From positions 124,001 through 188,000 of the forward strand of contig NZ_SZQA01000007.1 in the NCBI RefSeq assembly GCF_005233835.1: a stretch of 64,000 nucleotides of DNA, read 5' to 3'. This document shows, in pieces, positions 40,798 to 50,247 of this stretch; position 1 is the stretch's first letter, and each line of letters begins with the position of its first letter. The notes beneath the pieces were generated by a model, which was not told the DNA's origin, made no database searches, and saw only the letters and a list, made by a program, of their open reading frames with translations. Both the position numbers and the translations under genes were made by a program. The stretch comes from Herbidospora galbida. GTDB lineage: Bacteria; Actinomycetota; Actinomycetes; Streptosporangiales; Streptosporangiaceae.

Positions 40798-41892
40798 ATG
40801 GCGATCGATCCGTTCGTACCGTGGGGTTCCGTGACGCCTGAGGCCGCCGGGCCTCGTCTGGCCGTCAAGGATGTCGTCGACGTCGAGGGGCTGCCCACCG
40901 GGGCGGGCCATCCCGATCTGCTGAAGCAACCGGCCGAGCGTGACGCGGAGGCCGTGGCGCGGCTCCGCTCCATGAGCGTATTCGTCGGGAAGACGCACAC
41001 CGACGAGCTCGCCTGGAGCCTGGGGGGCACCAACCAGCACTACGGCGTGCCCGAAAACCCGGCCGCCCCGGGTCACGTCTGCGGCGGGTCGTCGAGCGGG
41101 TCCGCCGCGGCCGTCGCCGGCGGCCGCGCCGATCTCGGGCTGGGCACCGACACCGCCGGCTCGGTCCGCGTCCCCGCCTCTTTCTGTGGTCTGTACGGCT
41201 ACCGCCCCACCCATTCCCGCGCTCCCCGCGCCGGCATCGTGCCGCTGGCACCCTCCTACGACGTTCCCGGGCTGCTGACCCGGGAGCTGCCGCTGCTCGA
41301 ATGGGCGGCCGACGCGCTCCTCGACCCCGGGCCCCAGCCGGGCGGGCCGGAACGCGTGTGGGTCCCCGCCGATCTCTGGAGTGAGCTGTCTCCCCGGGTT
41401 GGGGCGGCGCTGGCGCCGGCCCTCCGGGACCTCGGGCTGCCCGTCGACCGCACCCCGCTCGGGCTGGACGTCACCGACGCGTTCGCGGTCACCCAGGCCG
41501 CCGAGGCGTGGGCCTGCCACGGCGCGTGGGTGACGGCCGGGCGGCCCGCGTTCGGGCCCGGCGTCGCCGCGCGGTTCGAGCGGGCCGAGAGGCTCACCGC
41601 CGAGGAGGTCAGCCTGGCCCGCAAGACCGTCGACGAGGCCCGGGAGCGGCTGCTCGACCTGCTCGACGGGGCTGTCATGGCGCTGCCGAGCGCCCCCGGC
41701 ACGGCCCCCGCCCTCGGGCGGCCGGCCCGGATGCGGGCGGCCACCCTGCGGCTGACCTGCCTGGCCCCGATCGCCGGAGCGCCCGTCCTGGCGCTTCCGG
41801 TGACGCGGGTCGACGGGCTGCCGCTGGGGCTGTCTCTGATGGCGGCCCCCGGGGGCGACGAGAATCTGTTCGCGCTAGCGTCGGGGGCATGA
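40798..41892 (+). CDS. Amidase-signature family hydrolase
   Basis: A 364-residue amidase-signature enzyme, shorter than the usual 450-500 residues. The catalytic triad is visible: Lys24 in LAVKDVVD, the cis-Ser (Ser98) in GGSSSGS, and the nucleophile Ser122 in TDTAGSVRVPAS. The C-terminal region keeps the PLGLSLMA strand. Such enzymes hydrolyse small amides, and GatA belongs to the same family. AGGAAGG lies ahead of the ATG. The stop overlaps the mtnA start (ATGA), so the two are coupled, an unusual pairing with methionine salvage. Confidence 0.88.
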   Translation: MAIDPFVPWGSVTPEAAGPRLAVKDVVDVEGLPTGAGHPDLLKQPAERDAEAVARLRSMSVFVGKTHTDELAWSLGGTNQHYGVPENPAAPGHVCGGSSSGSAAAVAGGRADLGLGTDTAGSVRVPASFCGLYGYRPTHSRAPRAGIVPLAPSYDVPGLLTRELPLLEWAADALLDPGPQPGGPERVWVPADLWSELSPRVGAALAPALRDLGLPVDRTPLGLDVTDAFAVTQAAEAWACHGAWVTAGRPAFGPGVAARFERAERLTAEEVSLARKTVDEARERLLDLLDGAVMALPSAPGTAPALGRPARMRAATLRLTCLAPIAGAPVLALPVTRVDGLPLGLSLMAAPGGDENLFALASGA

Positions 41893-42818
41893 CGACGATT
41901 GGCTGGGACGGCGACGCGATCGTCCTCATCGACCAGACCCGGCTGCCCGGTGAGGTCGTCAACCTCCGCATCACCACGGTCGCCGGGCTCATCGACGCGA
42001 TCAAGCGGCTGGCCGTGCGCGGCGCGCCCGCGCTCGGGGTGGCCGGCGCACTGGGGGTCGCGCTCGCCGCACGTACGGGAGAGTCGATCGAACCCCTGGC
42101 GGCGGCCCGGCCGACCGCGGTGAACCTCGCGTGGGGGGTGCGGGAGGCCGCCCTGGCGGCCGATCCGCTGAAGCGGGCGCTGGAGATCCGCGAGGAGGAC
42201 ATCCGGGCCTGCCGTGAGATGGGGGAGCGCGGCGCCGACCTGCTCGCCGCCTACGGCGCGACGCGCGTCATGACCATCTGCAACACCGGCGCGCTGGCCA
42301 CCGTCGAGCGCGGCACCGCGCTGGGGGTGATCCAGACCATGCACGAACGCGGCGCGCTCGCCGAGGCCATCGCGCTGGAGACCCGGCCGCTGCTCCAGGG
42401 GGCCCGGCTCACCACGTGGGAGCTGCAGAAGATGGGCGCGCCGTTCCGGCTCGTCGTCGACTCGGCCGGGCCGTTCCTGCTGGCGCGCGGCGCGGCCGAC
42501 GCCGTCGTCGTCGGGGCCGACCGCATCGCCGCCAACGGCGACACCGCCAACAAGATCGGCTCCTACATGCTCGCCCTCGGCGCCCACCGGGCCGGGGTGC
42601 CGTTCGTCGTGGTCGCGCCCGAGACCACCGTCGACCCGCGCACGCCCGGCGGCGGCGACATCGAGATCGAAGACAGGGGGAGCGCCGAGGTCACCGCGCT
42701 GCCGGGGGTGGCCACCTATAACCCGGCGTTCGACGTCACCCCTGCCGAACTCATCACGGCCATCGTCACGGAGCGGCGGGTGGTCCGCCCATCGCGGGGC
42801 GAAACACTCGTTTCGTGA
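41889..42818 (+). CDS. mtnA: S-methyl-5-thioribose-1-phosphate isomerase
   Basis: A 309-residue MtnA. RGAPALGVAGALGVAL binds the phosphate, and the catalytic pair is Cys131 in TICNTG and Asp211 in VVGADR, with the family's 80-residue spacing. NGDTANKIGSYMLA follows. It converts methylthioribose-1-phosphate to methylthioribulose-1-phosphate in methionine salvage. No other salvage genes (mtnK, mtnB, mtnD) are adjacent. The MetE-like methyltransferase starts 89 bases downstream on the same strand, so the amidase, mtnA and the methyltransferase may share sulfur-related regulation. Confidence 0.95.
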   Translation: MTTIGWDGDAIVLIDQTRLPGEVVNLRITTVAGLIDAIKRLAVRGAPALGVAGALGVALAARTGESIEPLAAARPTAVNLAWGVREAALAADPLKRALEIREEDIRACREMGERGADLLAAYGATRVMTICNTGALATVERGTALGVIQTMHERGALAEAIALETRPLLQGARLTTWELQKMGAPFRLVVDSAGPFLLARGAADAVVVGADRIAANGDTANKIGSYMLALGAHRAGVPFVVVAPETTVDPRTPGGGDIEIEDRGSAEVTALPGVATYNPAFDVTPAELITAIVTERRVVRPSRGETLVS

Positions 42819-42907
42819 TCAAGAAAACCCTCGCACGCGGACCGTCCTGGCGCTAGCGTCTTGACGACTTCCGTCATGTTTGAGACATCAGTGGAGATGA
42901 TTCGCAA

Positions 42908-44026
42908 ATGCGCACAGAGCCCCCCTTCCGTGCGGATCACGTCGGCAGCCTCCTGCGGCCGGCCACCCTGCTCCAGGCTCGTGACGACTACGCCAAGGGC
43001 ACCCTCGACGCCGCCGGTCTCCGCGTCATCGAAGACGCCGCCATCCGCGACGTGGTCGCCCTCCAGGCCGAAGCCGGCCTCCAGACGGCGACCGACGGCG
43101 AGTTCCGCCGCGCCTCCTGGCACATGGACTTCATCTACCGCCTCGGCGGCATCAGCGTGGCCGCCGACGAGCAGATCGTCGTCAAGTTCCGCAACGAGAA
43201 CGAGAAGATCGAGTTCACCCCCAAGGGGATGAAGGTCGACGGCAAGATCACCCTCAACGAGACGATCTTCGGCGACGACTTCGCCTACCTGCAGAGCGTG
43301 GCCGGCGAGGGCCAGACGCCCAAGCTGACCATCCCGTCGCCGAACATGGTCCACTACCGGGGCGGCCAGGCCGCCATCGACCAGACCGTCTACCCCGACA
43401 TCGAGGAGTTCTGGGCCGACCTCGCGGTGGCGTACCAGAACGAAGTCGCCCGGATCGGCGCGCAGGGCTGCACCTACCTGCAGTTCGACGACACCTCCCT
43501 CGCCTACCTCAACGACCCCGCGCAGCGCGCCGAGATCGCCGCCCGCGGCGACGACGCCGAGCACCTGCACCTGCGCTACATCCAGCAGATCAACACCGCC
43601 ATCACCGGCAAGCCCGAGGGCATGCGGATCACCACCCACATGTGCCGCGGCAACTTCCGCTCCTCCTGGGCCGCCGAAGGCAGCTACGACTTCGTCGCCG
43701 AGGCCCTGTTCGGCGAACTCGGCGTCGACGGCTTCTTCCTGGAGTTCGACGACGAGCGCTCCGGCGGCTTCGAACCGCTCCGCTACGTGCCCAAGGGCAA
43801 GTACGTCGTCCTCGGCCTCATCACCACCAAGTCGGGCGTCCTGGAGTCCAAGGACGACCTCAAGCGGCGCATCGAGGCCGCCTCGAAGTACATCGACGTC
43901 GACCAGCTCTGCCTGTCCCCGCAGTGCGGGTTCTCTTCCACCGTTGAGGGCAACTCCCTCACCCAGGAGGAGCAGTTGGCCAAGCTGCGCCTGATCGTGG
44001 AGACGGCACAGGAGGTCTGGGGCTAG
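42908..44026 (+). CDS. Cobalamin-independent methionine-synthase-like methyltransferase (MetE C-domain type)
   Basis: A 372-residue protein corresponding to the catalytic C-terminal domain of MetE. RADHVGSLLRP starts the barrel and ATDGEFRRASWHMDF follows. The zinc ligands appear as THMCRGN (His and Cys), FLEFDDERSG (Glu) and LCLSPQCGF (second Cys). Single-domain members of this type (YxjG/YxjH-like) transfer a methyl group to homocysteine or a related thiol, but the methyl donor is not certain because the N-terminal folate domain is absent. It is preceded by mtnA on the same strand. GGAG lies upstream of the ATG. Confidence 0.9.
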   Translation: MRTEPPFRADHVGSLLRPATLLQARDDYAKGTLDAAGLRVIEDAAIRDVVALQAEAGLQTATDGEFRRASWHMDFIYRLGGISVAADEQIVVKFRNENEKIEFTPKGMKVDGKITLNETIFGDDFAYLQSVAGEGQTPKLTIPSPNMVHYRGGQAAIDQTVYPDIEEFWADLAVAYQNEVARIGAQGCTYLQFDDTSLAYLNDPAQRAEIAARGDDAEHLHLRYIQQINTAITGKPEGMRITTHMCRGNFRSSWAAEGSYDFVAEALFGELGVDGFFLEFDDERSGGFEPLRYVPKGKYVVLGLITTKSGVLESKDDLKRRIEAASKYIDVDQLCLSPQCGFSSTVEGNSLTQEEQLAKLRLIVETAQEVWG

Positions 44027-44136
44027 AGGGTCATGAGCGTTGGGCATATCGGCCGTCGATATGGGCAAAGCGCCACTCGCGCCATCCGGCGGCCAATATG
44101 CTCGGCGTCCTGTCCAACCTGTTCGGGAGTTTCCTC

Positions 44137-44910
44137 GTGGCGATCTCGCTGGTGACCCGCTCGCAATGGGGGGCCCGGGCTCCCAAGGGGTCCTACTCTC
44201 CGCTGACGTCCACGAAGGGTGTCAAGGTCCACTACACGGGCGGCCGCGTGCCCCCGGAGATCGTCGACAACCACAACCTGTGCGTCGCGCAGGTGAGGTC
44301 GATCCAGAACTTCCACATGGACGGGAACGGCTGGGTGGACATCGGATACTCGATGATCGCGTGTCCGCACAAGAGGGTCTTCGTCGGACGCGGGCCCGAC
44401 CGGCTGCCGGCCGCCAACGGCTCCGGTCTGAACTCCGACCACTACGCCGTGCTCGGCCTGGTCGGCAACGCCGGGTTCGTGAAGCCCAACAACGACCTGC
44501 TGCACGGCATCCTCGACGCCATCGACTACCTTCGCCAGGAGGGCGGCGCCGGGACGGAGATCAAGGGGCACCGCGACGGCTTCTCGACCGACTGCCCGGG
44601 CGCGGCGCTGTACGCGTGGGTGCAGCGGGGCGCGCCCCGGCCCGGTGGCGGCGATCCCGGCAATCCGCCGGGCGGGCAGATCCCGGCGTGGCCCGGGCGG
44701 CTGTTCACCTTCCCGCCGGTGACCGTCGGTGACGACGTGAAGCGGTGGCAGCAGCAGATGAAGAAGATCGGCTTCGAGCTCGAGGCCGACGGCGCCTACG
44801 GGCAGCGCTCGCGTGACGTGTGCAAGACGTTCCAGCGGCGGGTCGACCTGCCCGACGACGGGATCGTGGGGCGGCTTACCTGGGAGGAGTCGTTCCGCTA
44901 CACGTTGTGA
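44137..44910 (+). CDS. N-acetylmuramoyl-L-alanine amidase with peptidoglycan-binding domain
   Basis: About 257 residues from GTG 44137, supported by GGGAG seven bases upstream; ATG 44098 is the longer option. The amidase_2/PGRP domain includes RSQWGARAP, VKVHYTGG (zinc His), WVDIGYSMIACPH, YAVLGLVGNAGF and IKGHRDGFSTDCPG with the second His and Cys ligands. A Pro/Gly-rich linker leads to a C-terminal PG_binding_1 domain (VKRWQQQMKKIGFELEADGAYG, CKTFQRRVDLPDDGIVGRLTW). It cleaves the bond between MurNAc and the stem peptide. No signal peptide is evident, so export is uncertain. Confidence 0.88.
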   Translation: MAISLVTRSQWGARAPKGSYSPLTSTKGVKVHYTGGRVPPEIVDNHNLCVAQVRSIQNFHMDGNGWVDIGYSMIACPHKRVFVGRGPDRLPAANGSGLNSDHYAVLGLVGNAGFVKPNNDLLHGILDAIDYLRQEGGAGTEIKGHRDGFSTDCPGAALYAWVQRGAPRPGGGDPGNPPGGQIPAWPGRLFTFPPVTVGDDVKRWQQQMKKIGFELEADGAYGQRSRDVCKTFQRRVDLPDDGIVGRLTWEESFRYTL

Positions 44911-44964
44911 ACCGCGGGCCGACCGTCGAGGCCCGCTTTAGCGGTTCGGCCTATCATCCGGAGC

Positions 44965-46614
44965 ATGAACGTGGATCTGGCGGCCGGATTCGATCCCGGT
45001 TCGCGGGAGGAATGGCGGGCGCTCGCGCTGTCCGTGCTGCGCAAGTCGGGATACGAGGGCGACGACCCCGAGGGGCGGCTCGCGACGCGCACCTACGACG
45101 GCGTGACGATCGCGCCGCTCTACGACGAGGCCCCTGAGCTGCCGCGTCTGGTCGGGAACGCCGGGCCGTGGGACGTGCGGCAGCGGCACGCCCACCCCGA
45201 TCCCCGGGTGACCCGGGAGGCGATCCTGGCCGACCTGGAGAACGGCGTCTCCTCGATCTGGCTCGACCTGACCTCGATCGATCCGGCCGCGCTGCCGGTG
45301 GCGCTCGACGGGGTGCTGTTCGACCTGGCGCCGGTCGCCCTCGACGCGGGGAACCGCGCCGCGCGGGCCGCCGACGCCTTCCTCCAGCTGACCGAGTCCG
45401 TTGATCTTCCGGGCGGGAACCTGGGCTTCGCGCCCGGCGACCCCGACCTCGCCGACTTCGCCGGGCGGGCCCGCGGAGGGCTCCGGCTGGTCGTGGTCGA
45501 CGCGCTGGCCTATCACGACCGGGGCGCGGCCGACGCGCAGGAGCTCGCCGCGTCGATCGCGCAGGGGGTCAGGGCGCTGCGGCGGCTCACCGAGGCCGGG
45601 CTGTCGGTCGAGCGGGCGTTCGAGCTGATCGAGTTCCGCTACGCCGCCACCGCCGACCAGTTCCTCACGATCGCCAAGCTCCGGGCCGCGCGCCGGCTGT
45701 GGGCCCGGGTCGCCGAGGTGGCCGGTGGCCCGCCCGCGCAGCTTCAGCACGCGGTGACCTCGGGCGCGATGATGACGGCGCGCGACCCGTGGGTGAACAT
45801 GCTGCGCACCACGCTGGCCTGCTTCGCGGCGGGGGCCGGGGGCGCCGACGCGGTGACGGTGCAGCCGTTCGACGCGGCGCTCGGGCTGCCCGACCCGTTC
45901 GCCCGCCGGATCGCCCGCAACACCCAGTCGCTGCTGGTCGAGGAGGCGGGCATCGCCCGCGTCGCCGACCCCGCCGGTGGGTCCTGGTACGTCGAGCACC
46001 TCACCGGCGATCTGGCCGCCGAAGCCTGGGACCTGTTCCGGCAGACCGAGAGATCCGGCGAGAAGGTCATCGAAGACGCCGTCTCGGCCGCCACGAGCAA
46101 GCGGGCCGAAGCCGTCGCCCGGCGCAGACAGCCCATCACCGGCGTGAGCGAGTTCCCGAACCTGACCGAGAAGGTCCCCGCGAGAGACTCCGGCCCCGGC
46201 CTGCCCGGTGACCCTCGGCGTCACGCCGAGCCGTTCGAGCGGCTCCGCGACCTGGCCGACCGGCAGGAGCGCAGGCCGACGGTCTTCCTGGCCACGCTCG
46301 GGCCGGTCGCCGTGCACACCGCCCGCGCCACGTTCGCCGCCAACCTCTTCGCGGCCGGCGGCATCGCGACCGTGTCGGGGACCCCGGAGGAGTTCGCCGA
46401 GGCCGGCACCGCCGTCGCGTGCATCTGTTCGAGCGACCGCCTGTACGCCGACCAGGCCGCCCGGGTCGCCGCCGCGCTGAAAGAGGCCGGGGCCGCGAAG
46501 GTGTGGCTGGCCGGGAAGGGGGAGTATGAGGGTGTCGACGCCACCCTCTTCGCGGGGTGTGACGCCCTGAAGGTCCTGGAGACCACGTTCGACGACCTGG
46601 GAGTGGACCGATGA
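44965..46614 (+). CDS. mutA: Methylmalonyl-CoA mutase small subunit
   Basis: A 549-residue non-catalytic subunit. The N-terminal barrel lacks the large subunit's full substrate site, but keeps [26 protein letters not shown] and [13 protein letters not shown]. The C-terminal cobalamin-type Rossmann domain lacks the DxHxxG His that binds adenosylcobalamin, as expected for the small subunit. It pairs with MutB to interconvert methylmalonyl-CoA and succinyl-CoA, linking propionate and odd-chain metabolism, and polyketide precursors, to the TCA cycle. The stop overlaps the mutB ATG by four bases. Confidence 0.95.
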   Translation: MNVDLAAGFDPGSREEWRALALSVLRKSGYEGDDPEGRLATRTYDGVTIAPLYDEAPELPRLVGNAGPWDVRQRHAHPDPRVTREAILADLENGVSSIWLDLTSIDPAALPVALDGVLFDLAPVALDAGNRAARAADAFLQLTESVDLPGGNLGFAPGDPDLADFAGRARGGLRLVVVDALAYHDRGAADAQELAASIAQGVRALRRLTEAGLSVERAFELIEFRYAATADQFLTIAKLRAARRLWARVAEVAGGPPAQLQHAVTSGAMMTARDPWVNMLRTTLACFAAGAGGADAVTVQPFDAALGLPDPFARRIARNTQSLLVEEAGIARVADPAGGSWYVEHLTGDLAAEAWDLFRQTERSGEKVIEDAVSAATSKRAEAVARRRQPITGVSEFPNLTEKVPARDSGPGLPGDPRRHAEPFERLRDLADRQERRPTVFLATLGPVAVHTARATFAANLFAAGGIATVSGTPEEFAEAGTAVACICSSDRLYADQAARVAAALKEAGAAKVWLAGKGEYEGVDATLFAGCDALKVLETTFDDLGVDR

Positions 46615-48728
46615 TCCCCGACTTCAGCGAGATCCCGCTCGGGACCGGCCACGCCGAGCCCGCCAAGGTCGACGGCGAGGCGTGGGAGACCCCCGAGGGC
46701 ATCGCGGTCAAGCCCGTCTACGACGCCGCCGACCTGCCCGGCTATCTGCCGACCTACCCGGGCAAGGCACCGTTCCTGCGCGGCCCCTACCCGACCATGT
46801 ACGTCAACCAGCCGTGGACCATCCGCCAGTACGCCGGGTTCTCCACCGCCGAGGAGTCCAACGCGTTCTACCGCCGCAACCTCGCGGCCGGGCAGAAGGG
46901 CCTGTCGGTCGCCTTCGACCTGGCCACCCACCGGGGCTACGACTCCGACCACCCTCGTGTGCAGGGCGACGTCGGCATGGCCGGGGTGGCGATCGACTCG
47001 ATCTACGACATGCGGCAGCTGTTCGACGGCATCCCGCTCGACCGGATGTCGGTGTCGATGACCATGAACGGCGCGGTGCTGCCGGTCCTCGCGCTCTACA
47101 TCGTGGCGGCCGAGGAGCAGGGGGTGGCCCCGGAACAGCTCCAGGGGACGATCCAGAACGACATCCTCAAGGAGTTCATGGTCCGCAACACCTACATCTA
47201 CCCGCCCGAGCCGTCGATGCGGATCATCTCCGACATCTTCGAGTTCACCTCGCAGAAGATGCCGAAGTTCAACTCGATCTCCATCTCCGGCTACCACATC
47301 CAGGAGGCGGGGGCCACGCTCGACCTGGAGCTGGCGTACACGCTGGCCGACGGCGTCGAATACCTGCGGGCGGGCACCAAGGCCGGGCTCGACGTCGACG
47401 CGTTCGCGCCCCGGCTGTCGTTCTTCTGGTGCATCGGCATGAACTTCTTCATGGAGGTCGCCAAGCTGCGCGCGGCCCGGCTGCTGTGGGCGCGGCTGGT
47501 GCGCGACTTCGGCGCGAAGAACCCCAAGTCGCTGTCGCTGCGCACCCACTCGCAGACCTCCGGCTGGTCGCTGACCGCGCAGGACGTCTACAACAACGTC
47601 GCCCGCACCTGCGTCGAGGCGATGGCGGCCACCCAGGGCCACACGCAGTCGCTGCACACCAACGCCCTCGACGAGGCGCTCGCGCTGCCGAGCGACTTCT
47701 CGGCCCGGATCGCCCGCAACACCCAGCTGGTGCTGCAGCAGGAGTCGGGCACGACGCGGGTGATCGACCCGTGGGGCGGCTCCTACTACGTCGAGCGGCT
47801 CACCGAGGAACTGGCCCAGAGGGCCTGGGCGCACATCCAGGAGGTGGAGGAGGCCGGCGGCATGGCCCGCGCCATCGACCTCGGCCTGCCCAAGCTCCGC
47901 ATCGAGGAGGCCGCGGCCCGCACCCAGGCGCGCATCGACTCGGGCCGCCAGCCGGTCATCGGCGTGAACAAGTACCGCCCGGAGGCCGACGAGCCCATCG
48001 AGGTGCTGAAGGTCGACAACAGCGCGGTCCGCAGCCGGCAGCTCGCCAAGCTGGAGCGGCTGCGCGCCGAACGCGACGCGGCCCAGGTGGAGCAGGCACT
48101 GGACGCGCTGACCAAGGCCGCCGCCGGGACCGGCAACCTGCTGGCCCTCGCGATCGACGCCGCCCGCGCGAAGGCGACCGTCGGGGAGATCTCCGACGCG
48201 CTGGAGAAGGTGTTCGGCCGCCACGAAGCCCGCATCCGGACCATCACCGGGGTCTACCGCCAGGAGGCCGGCGCCGACATGAGCAGGATCGACGAGGTCC
48301 GCAAGGCCTGCGCGGAGTTCGCCGAGGAGGAGGGCCGCCGGCCCCGGATCCTGGTGGCGAAGATGGGCCAGGACGGCCACGACCGGGGCCAGAAGGTGAT
48401 CGCGACCGGCTTCGCCGACCTCGGCTTCGACGTCGACGTCGGCCCGCTGTTCCAGACGCCCGAGGAGGTCGCCCGCCAGGCGGTCGAGGCCGACGTCCAC
48501 GTCGTCGGGGTGTCGTCGCTGGCGGCGGGGCACCTGACGCTCGTCCCGGCGCTGAAGAAGGCCCTGGAAGACCACGGCGCGGGCGACATCATGATCGTGG
48601 TCGGCGGGGTGATCCCGCCCGACGACTTCGACGCGCTGCGCGCGGCCGGGGCCGACGCGATCTTCCCGCCCGGCACGGTCATCGCCGACGCCGCCCTCGA
48701 CCTCATCGCCGACCTGCGGAACCGATGA
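46611..48728 (+). CDS. mutB: Methylmalonyl-CoA mutase large (catalytic) subunit
   Basis: A 705-residue catalytic subunit. [25 protein letters not shown] is the substrate-channel region, [17 protein letters not shown] and [13 protein letters not shown] the barrel core, and [19 protein letters not shown] follows. The C-terminal B12-binding domain has [13 protein letters not shown] with the cobalt-ligating His, [10 protein letters not shown] and [11 protein letters not shown]. It carries out the adenosylcobalamin radical rearrangement of (R)-methylmalonyl-CoA to succinyl-CoA. It is coupled by overlaps to mutA upstream and meaB downstream (ATGATG at the junction). Confidence 0.97.
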   Translation: MIPDFSEIPLGTGHAEPAKVDGEAWETPEGIAVKPVYDAADLPGYLPTYPGKAPFLRGPYPTMYVNQPWTIRQYAGFSTAEESNAFYRRNLAAGQKGLSVAFDLATHRGYDSDHPRVQGDVGMAGVAIDSIYDMRQLFDGIPLDRMSVSMTMNGAVLPVLALYIVAAEEQGVAPEQLQGTIQNDILKEFMVRNTYIYPPEPSMRIISDIFEFTSQKMPKFNSISISGYHIQEAGATLDLELAYTLADGVEYLRAGTKAGLDVDAFAPRLSFFWCIGMNFFMEVAKLRAARLLWARLVRDFGAKNPKSLSLRTHSQTSGWSLTAQDVYNNVARTCVEAMAATQGHTQSLHTNALDEALALPSDFSARIARNTQLVLQQESGTTRVIDPWGGSYYVERLTEELAQRAWAHIQEVEEAGGMARAIDLGLPKLRIEEAAARTQARIDSGRQPVIGVNKYRPEADEPIEVLKVDNSAVRSRQLAKLERLRAERDAAQVEQALDALTKAAAGTGNLLALAIDAARAKATVGEISDALEKVFGRHEARIRTITGVYRQEAGADMSRIDEVRKACAEFAEEEGRRPRILVAKMGQDGHDRGQKVIATGFADLGFDVDVGPLFQTPEEVARQAVEADVHVVGVSSLAAGHLTLVPALKKALEDHGAGDIMIVVGGVIPPDDFDALRAAGADAIFPPGTVIADAALDLIADLRNR

Positions 48729-49660
48729 TCGCCGAAGGGGTCAGGAAGGGCGACCGCCGGTCGATCGCGCGGGCCATCACCCTGGTCGAGTCGACCCGCG
48801 CCGACCACCGTGAGCAGGCCCAGCACCTGCTCACCGAGCTCGCCCCGGCGGCCGGGAACGCCCGCCGGGTGGGGGTCAGCGGGGTGCCGGGCGTGGGCAA
48901 GTCGACGTTCATCGAGGCGCTCGGCACCATGCTCACCGGCGAGGGCCACAAGGTGGCGGTGCTCGCCGTTGACCCGTCGTCGAGCAGGTCGGGCGGCAGC
49001 ATCCTGGGCGACAAGACCCGGATGAACCGCCTGGCGGTCGACCCGAACGCCTTCATCCGCCCGTCGCCGACCGCCGGGACCCTCGGCGGGGTGGCGAAGG
49101 CGACGCGGGAGGCGATGGTCGTCGTCGAGGCGGCCGGCTACGACGTCGTGCTCGTCGAGACCGTCGGGGTCGGGCAGTCGGAGACGGCGGTGGCCGAGAT
49201 GGTCGACACCTTCCTCGTGCTCTCCCTCGCGCGGACCGGCGACCAGCTCCAGGGCATCAAGAAGGGCGTCCTGGAGCTGGCCGACGTGATCGCGGTCAAC
49301 AAGGCCGACGGCGAGTTCGAACCGGCCGCCAAGAAGGCGGCCCGCGAGCTGTCCGGCGCGCTCCGCCTCCTCAACTCGCACACCCCCGTGCTGACCTGCA
49401 GCGGAATGACGGGGGCGGGGCTGGCCGAGCTGTGGGCGCACATCCTCAAACACCAGGAGACCACCGACCTGACGGCCAAACGCCAGCGCCAGGCGGTCGA
49501 CTGGACGTGGGCGATGGTCCGGGAAAGGGTCCTGGGGGAACTTCGCGATAAGACGCGAAACATCGCCCCGGAGATCGAACAGCGCGTCCTCGACGGCGAA
49601 CTGACTCCGGCCCAGGCGGCCGACCTGCTGTACAGATCGGGTCGGGGCGACGCCGGATAG
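48725..49660 (+). CDS. meaB: Methylmalonyl-CoA mutase-associated GTPase MeaB
   Basis: A 311-residue G3E-family GTPase. The P-loop is [10 protein letters not shown], followed by [35 protein letters not shown] (switch/Walker B) and VNKADG (base specificity). A C-terminal helical dimerisation tail ends the protein ([15 protein letters not shown]). MeaB gates loading of adenosylcobalamin onto the mutase and protects it from inactivation. The ATG at 48725 overlaps the mutB stop. The frame stays open far upstream, but that part is antisense-like noise behind mutB, so the short start is correct. Confidence 0.95.
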   Translation: MIAEGVRKGDRRSIARAITLVESTRADHREQAQHLLTELAPAAGNARRVGVSGVPGVGKSTFIEALGTMLTGEGHKVAVLAVDPSSSRSGGSILGDKTRMNRLAVDPNAFIRPSPTAGTLGGVAKATREAMVVVEAAGYDVVLVETVGVGQSETAVAEMVDTFLVLSLARTGDQLQGIKKGVLELADVIAVNKADGEFEPAAKKAARELSGALRLLNSHTPVLTCSGMTGAGLAELWAHILKHQETTDLTAKRQRQAVDWTWAMVRERVLGELRDKTRNIAPEIEQRVLDGELTPAQAADLLYRSGRGDAG

Positions 49661-49668
49661 GTCCGGCT

Positions 49669-50247
49669 TCACAGGTCCAGGGACGACCCGCCGAACCGGT
49701 CCTGCAGGAAGCGGCCCTGGTCCTTCAACGCCTGCTCGTCCCCGGCGTGGACGGCGTCGGCGACCCGGCCCAGGCCCGTCTTCAGCAGGTCGAGCTGGCC
49801 CAGCAGTTCGGCGTGGGCGGCCTCCCTCCGGGCCAGGGGCAGGCGTCCGTAGGCGTCGAGGCTGGTCGGGAGGTAGTCGCGGATCGTCTGGGACACCACG
49901 TGGAGGTGGTCGGGGGACTCGACCCGGCCGAGCACGCCGCGCAGCGTCTCGGCCAGGTCGACCACGCGGTCGATCACGTCGGGCGGGAGGCCGCGCAGCC
50001 GTCCGACCAGGGTGTCGAGTTCGGCCCGCAAGGCCTTGGTCTCGGCCTTGGCGAGGGACAGCACCACTCTGGTCCGGTCGGAGGGGGCCAGGAGCGCGCC
50101 CAGGCCGTACAGGCCGACGACCACCACGGGCCAGAACGCGCCCGCGACGCCCAGGAACACCAGGCCCACCCCGACCAGCCCGCAGATCGAGCCGGCGATG
50201 TTCTTCGTCGAGCCCAGGTAGGTCAGGATCCGGTCACTGGTAGCCAC
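49669..50247 (-). CDS. XpaC-like two-helix membrane protein, TelA partner
   Basis: A 192-residue protein from a GTG at 50247. Two membrane helices near the N-terminus (IAGSICGLVGVGLVFLGVAG, FWPVVVVGLYGLGALLAP) are followed by an amphipathic helical region (LAKAETKALRAELDTLVGRLRG, DHLHVVSQTIRDYLPTSLDAYGRL). This layout fits XpaC/5-bromo-4-chloroindolyl-phosphate-hydrolysis proteins, which commonly accompany TelA. Sequence similarity is weak by eye. It is the last gene of the minus-strand set, overlapping the solute-binding/VWA gene by 14 bases. Confidence 0.65.
   Translation of the reverse strand: MATSDRILTYLGSTKNIAGSICGLVGVGLVFLGVAGAFWPVVVVGLYGLGALLAPSDRTRVVLSLAKAETKALRAELDTLVGRLRGLPPDVIDRVVDLAETLRGVLGRVESPDHLHVVSQTIRDYLPTSLDAYGRLPLARREAAHAELLGQLDLLKTGLGRVADAVHAGDEQALKDQGRFLQDRFGGSSLDL

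Noticed and set aside
39628-41520. Extending the AAA ATPase upstream to about 630 residues
   Set aside because: The extension is antisense to the amidase gene. The protein with real domains starts at ATG 40698.
46682-49660. A 992-codon frame that would fuse part of the mutB region to meaB
   Set aside because: The first two thirds is an out-of-frame shadow of mutB. MeaB begins at ATG 48725, overlapping the mutB stop, at the family's normal length.
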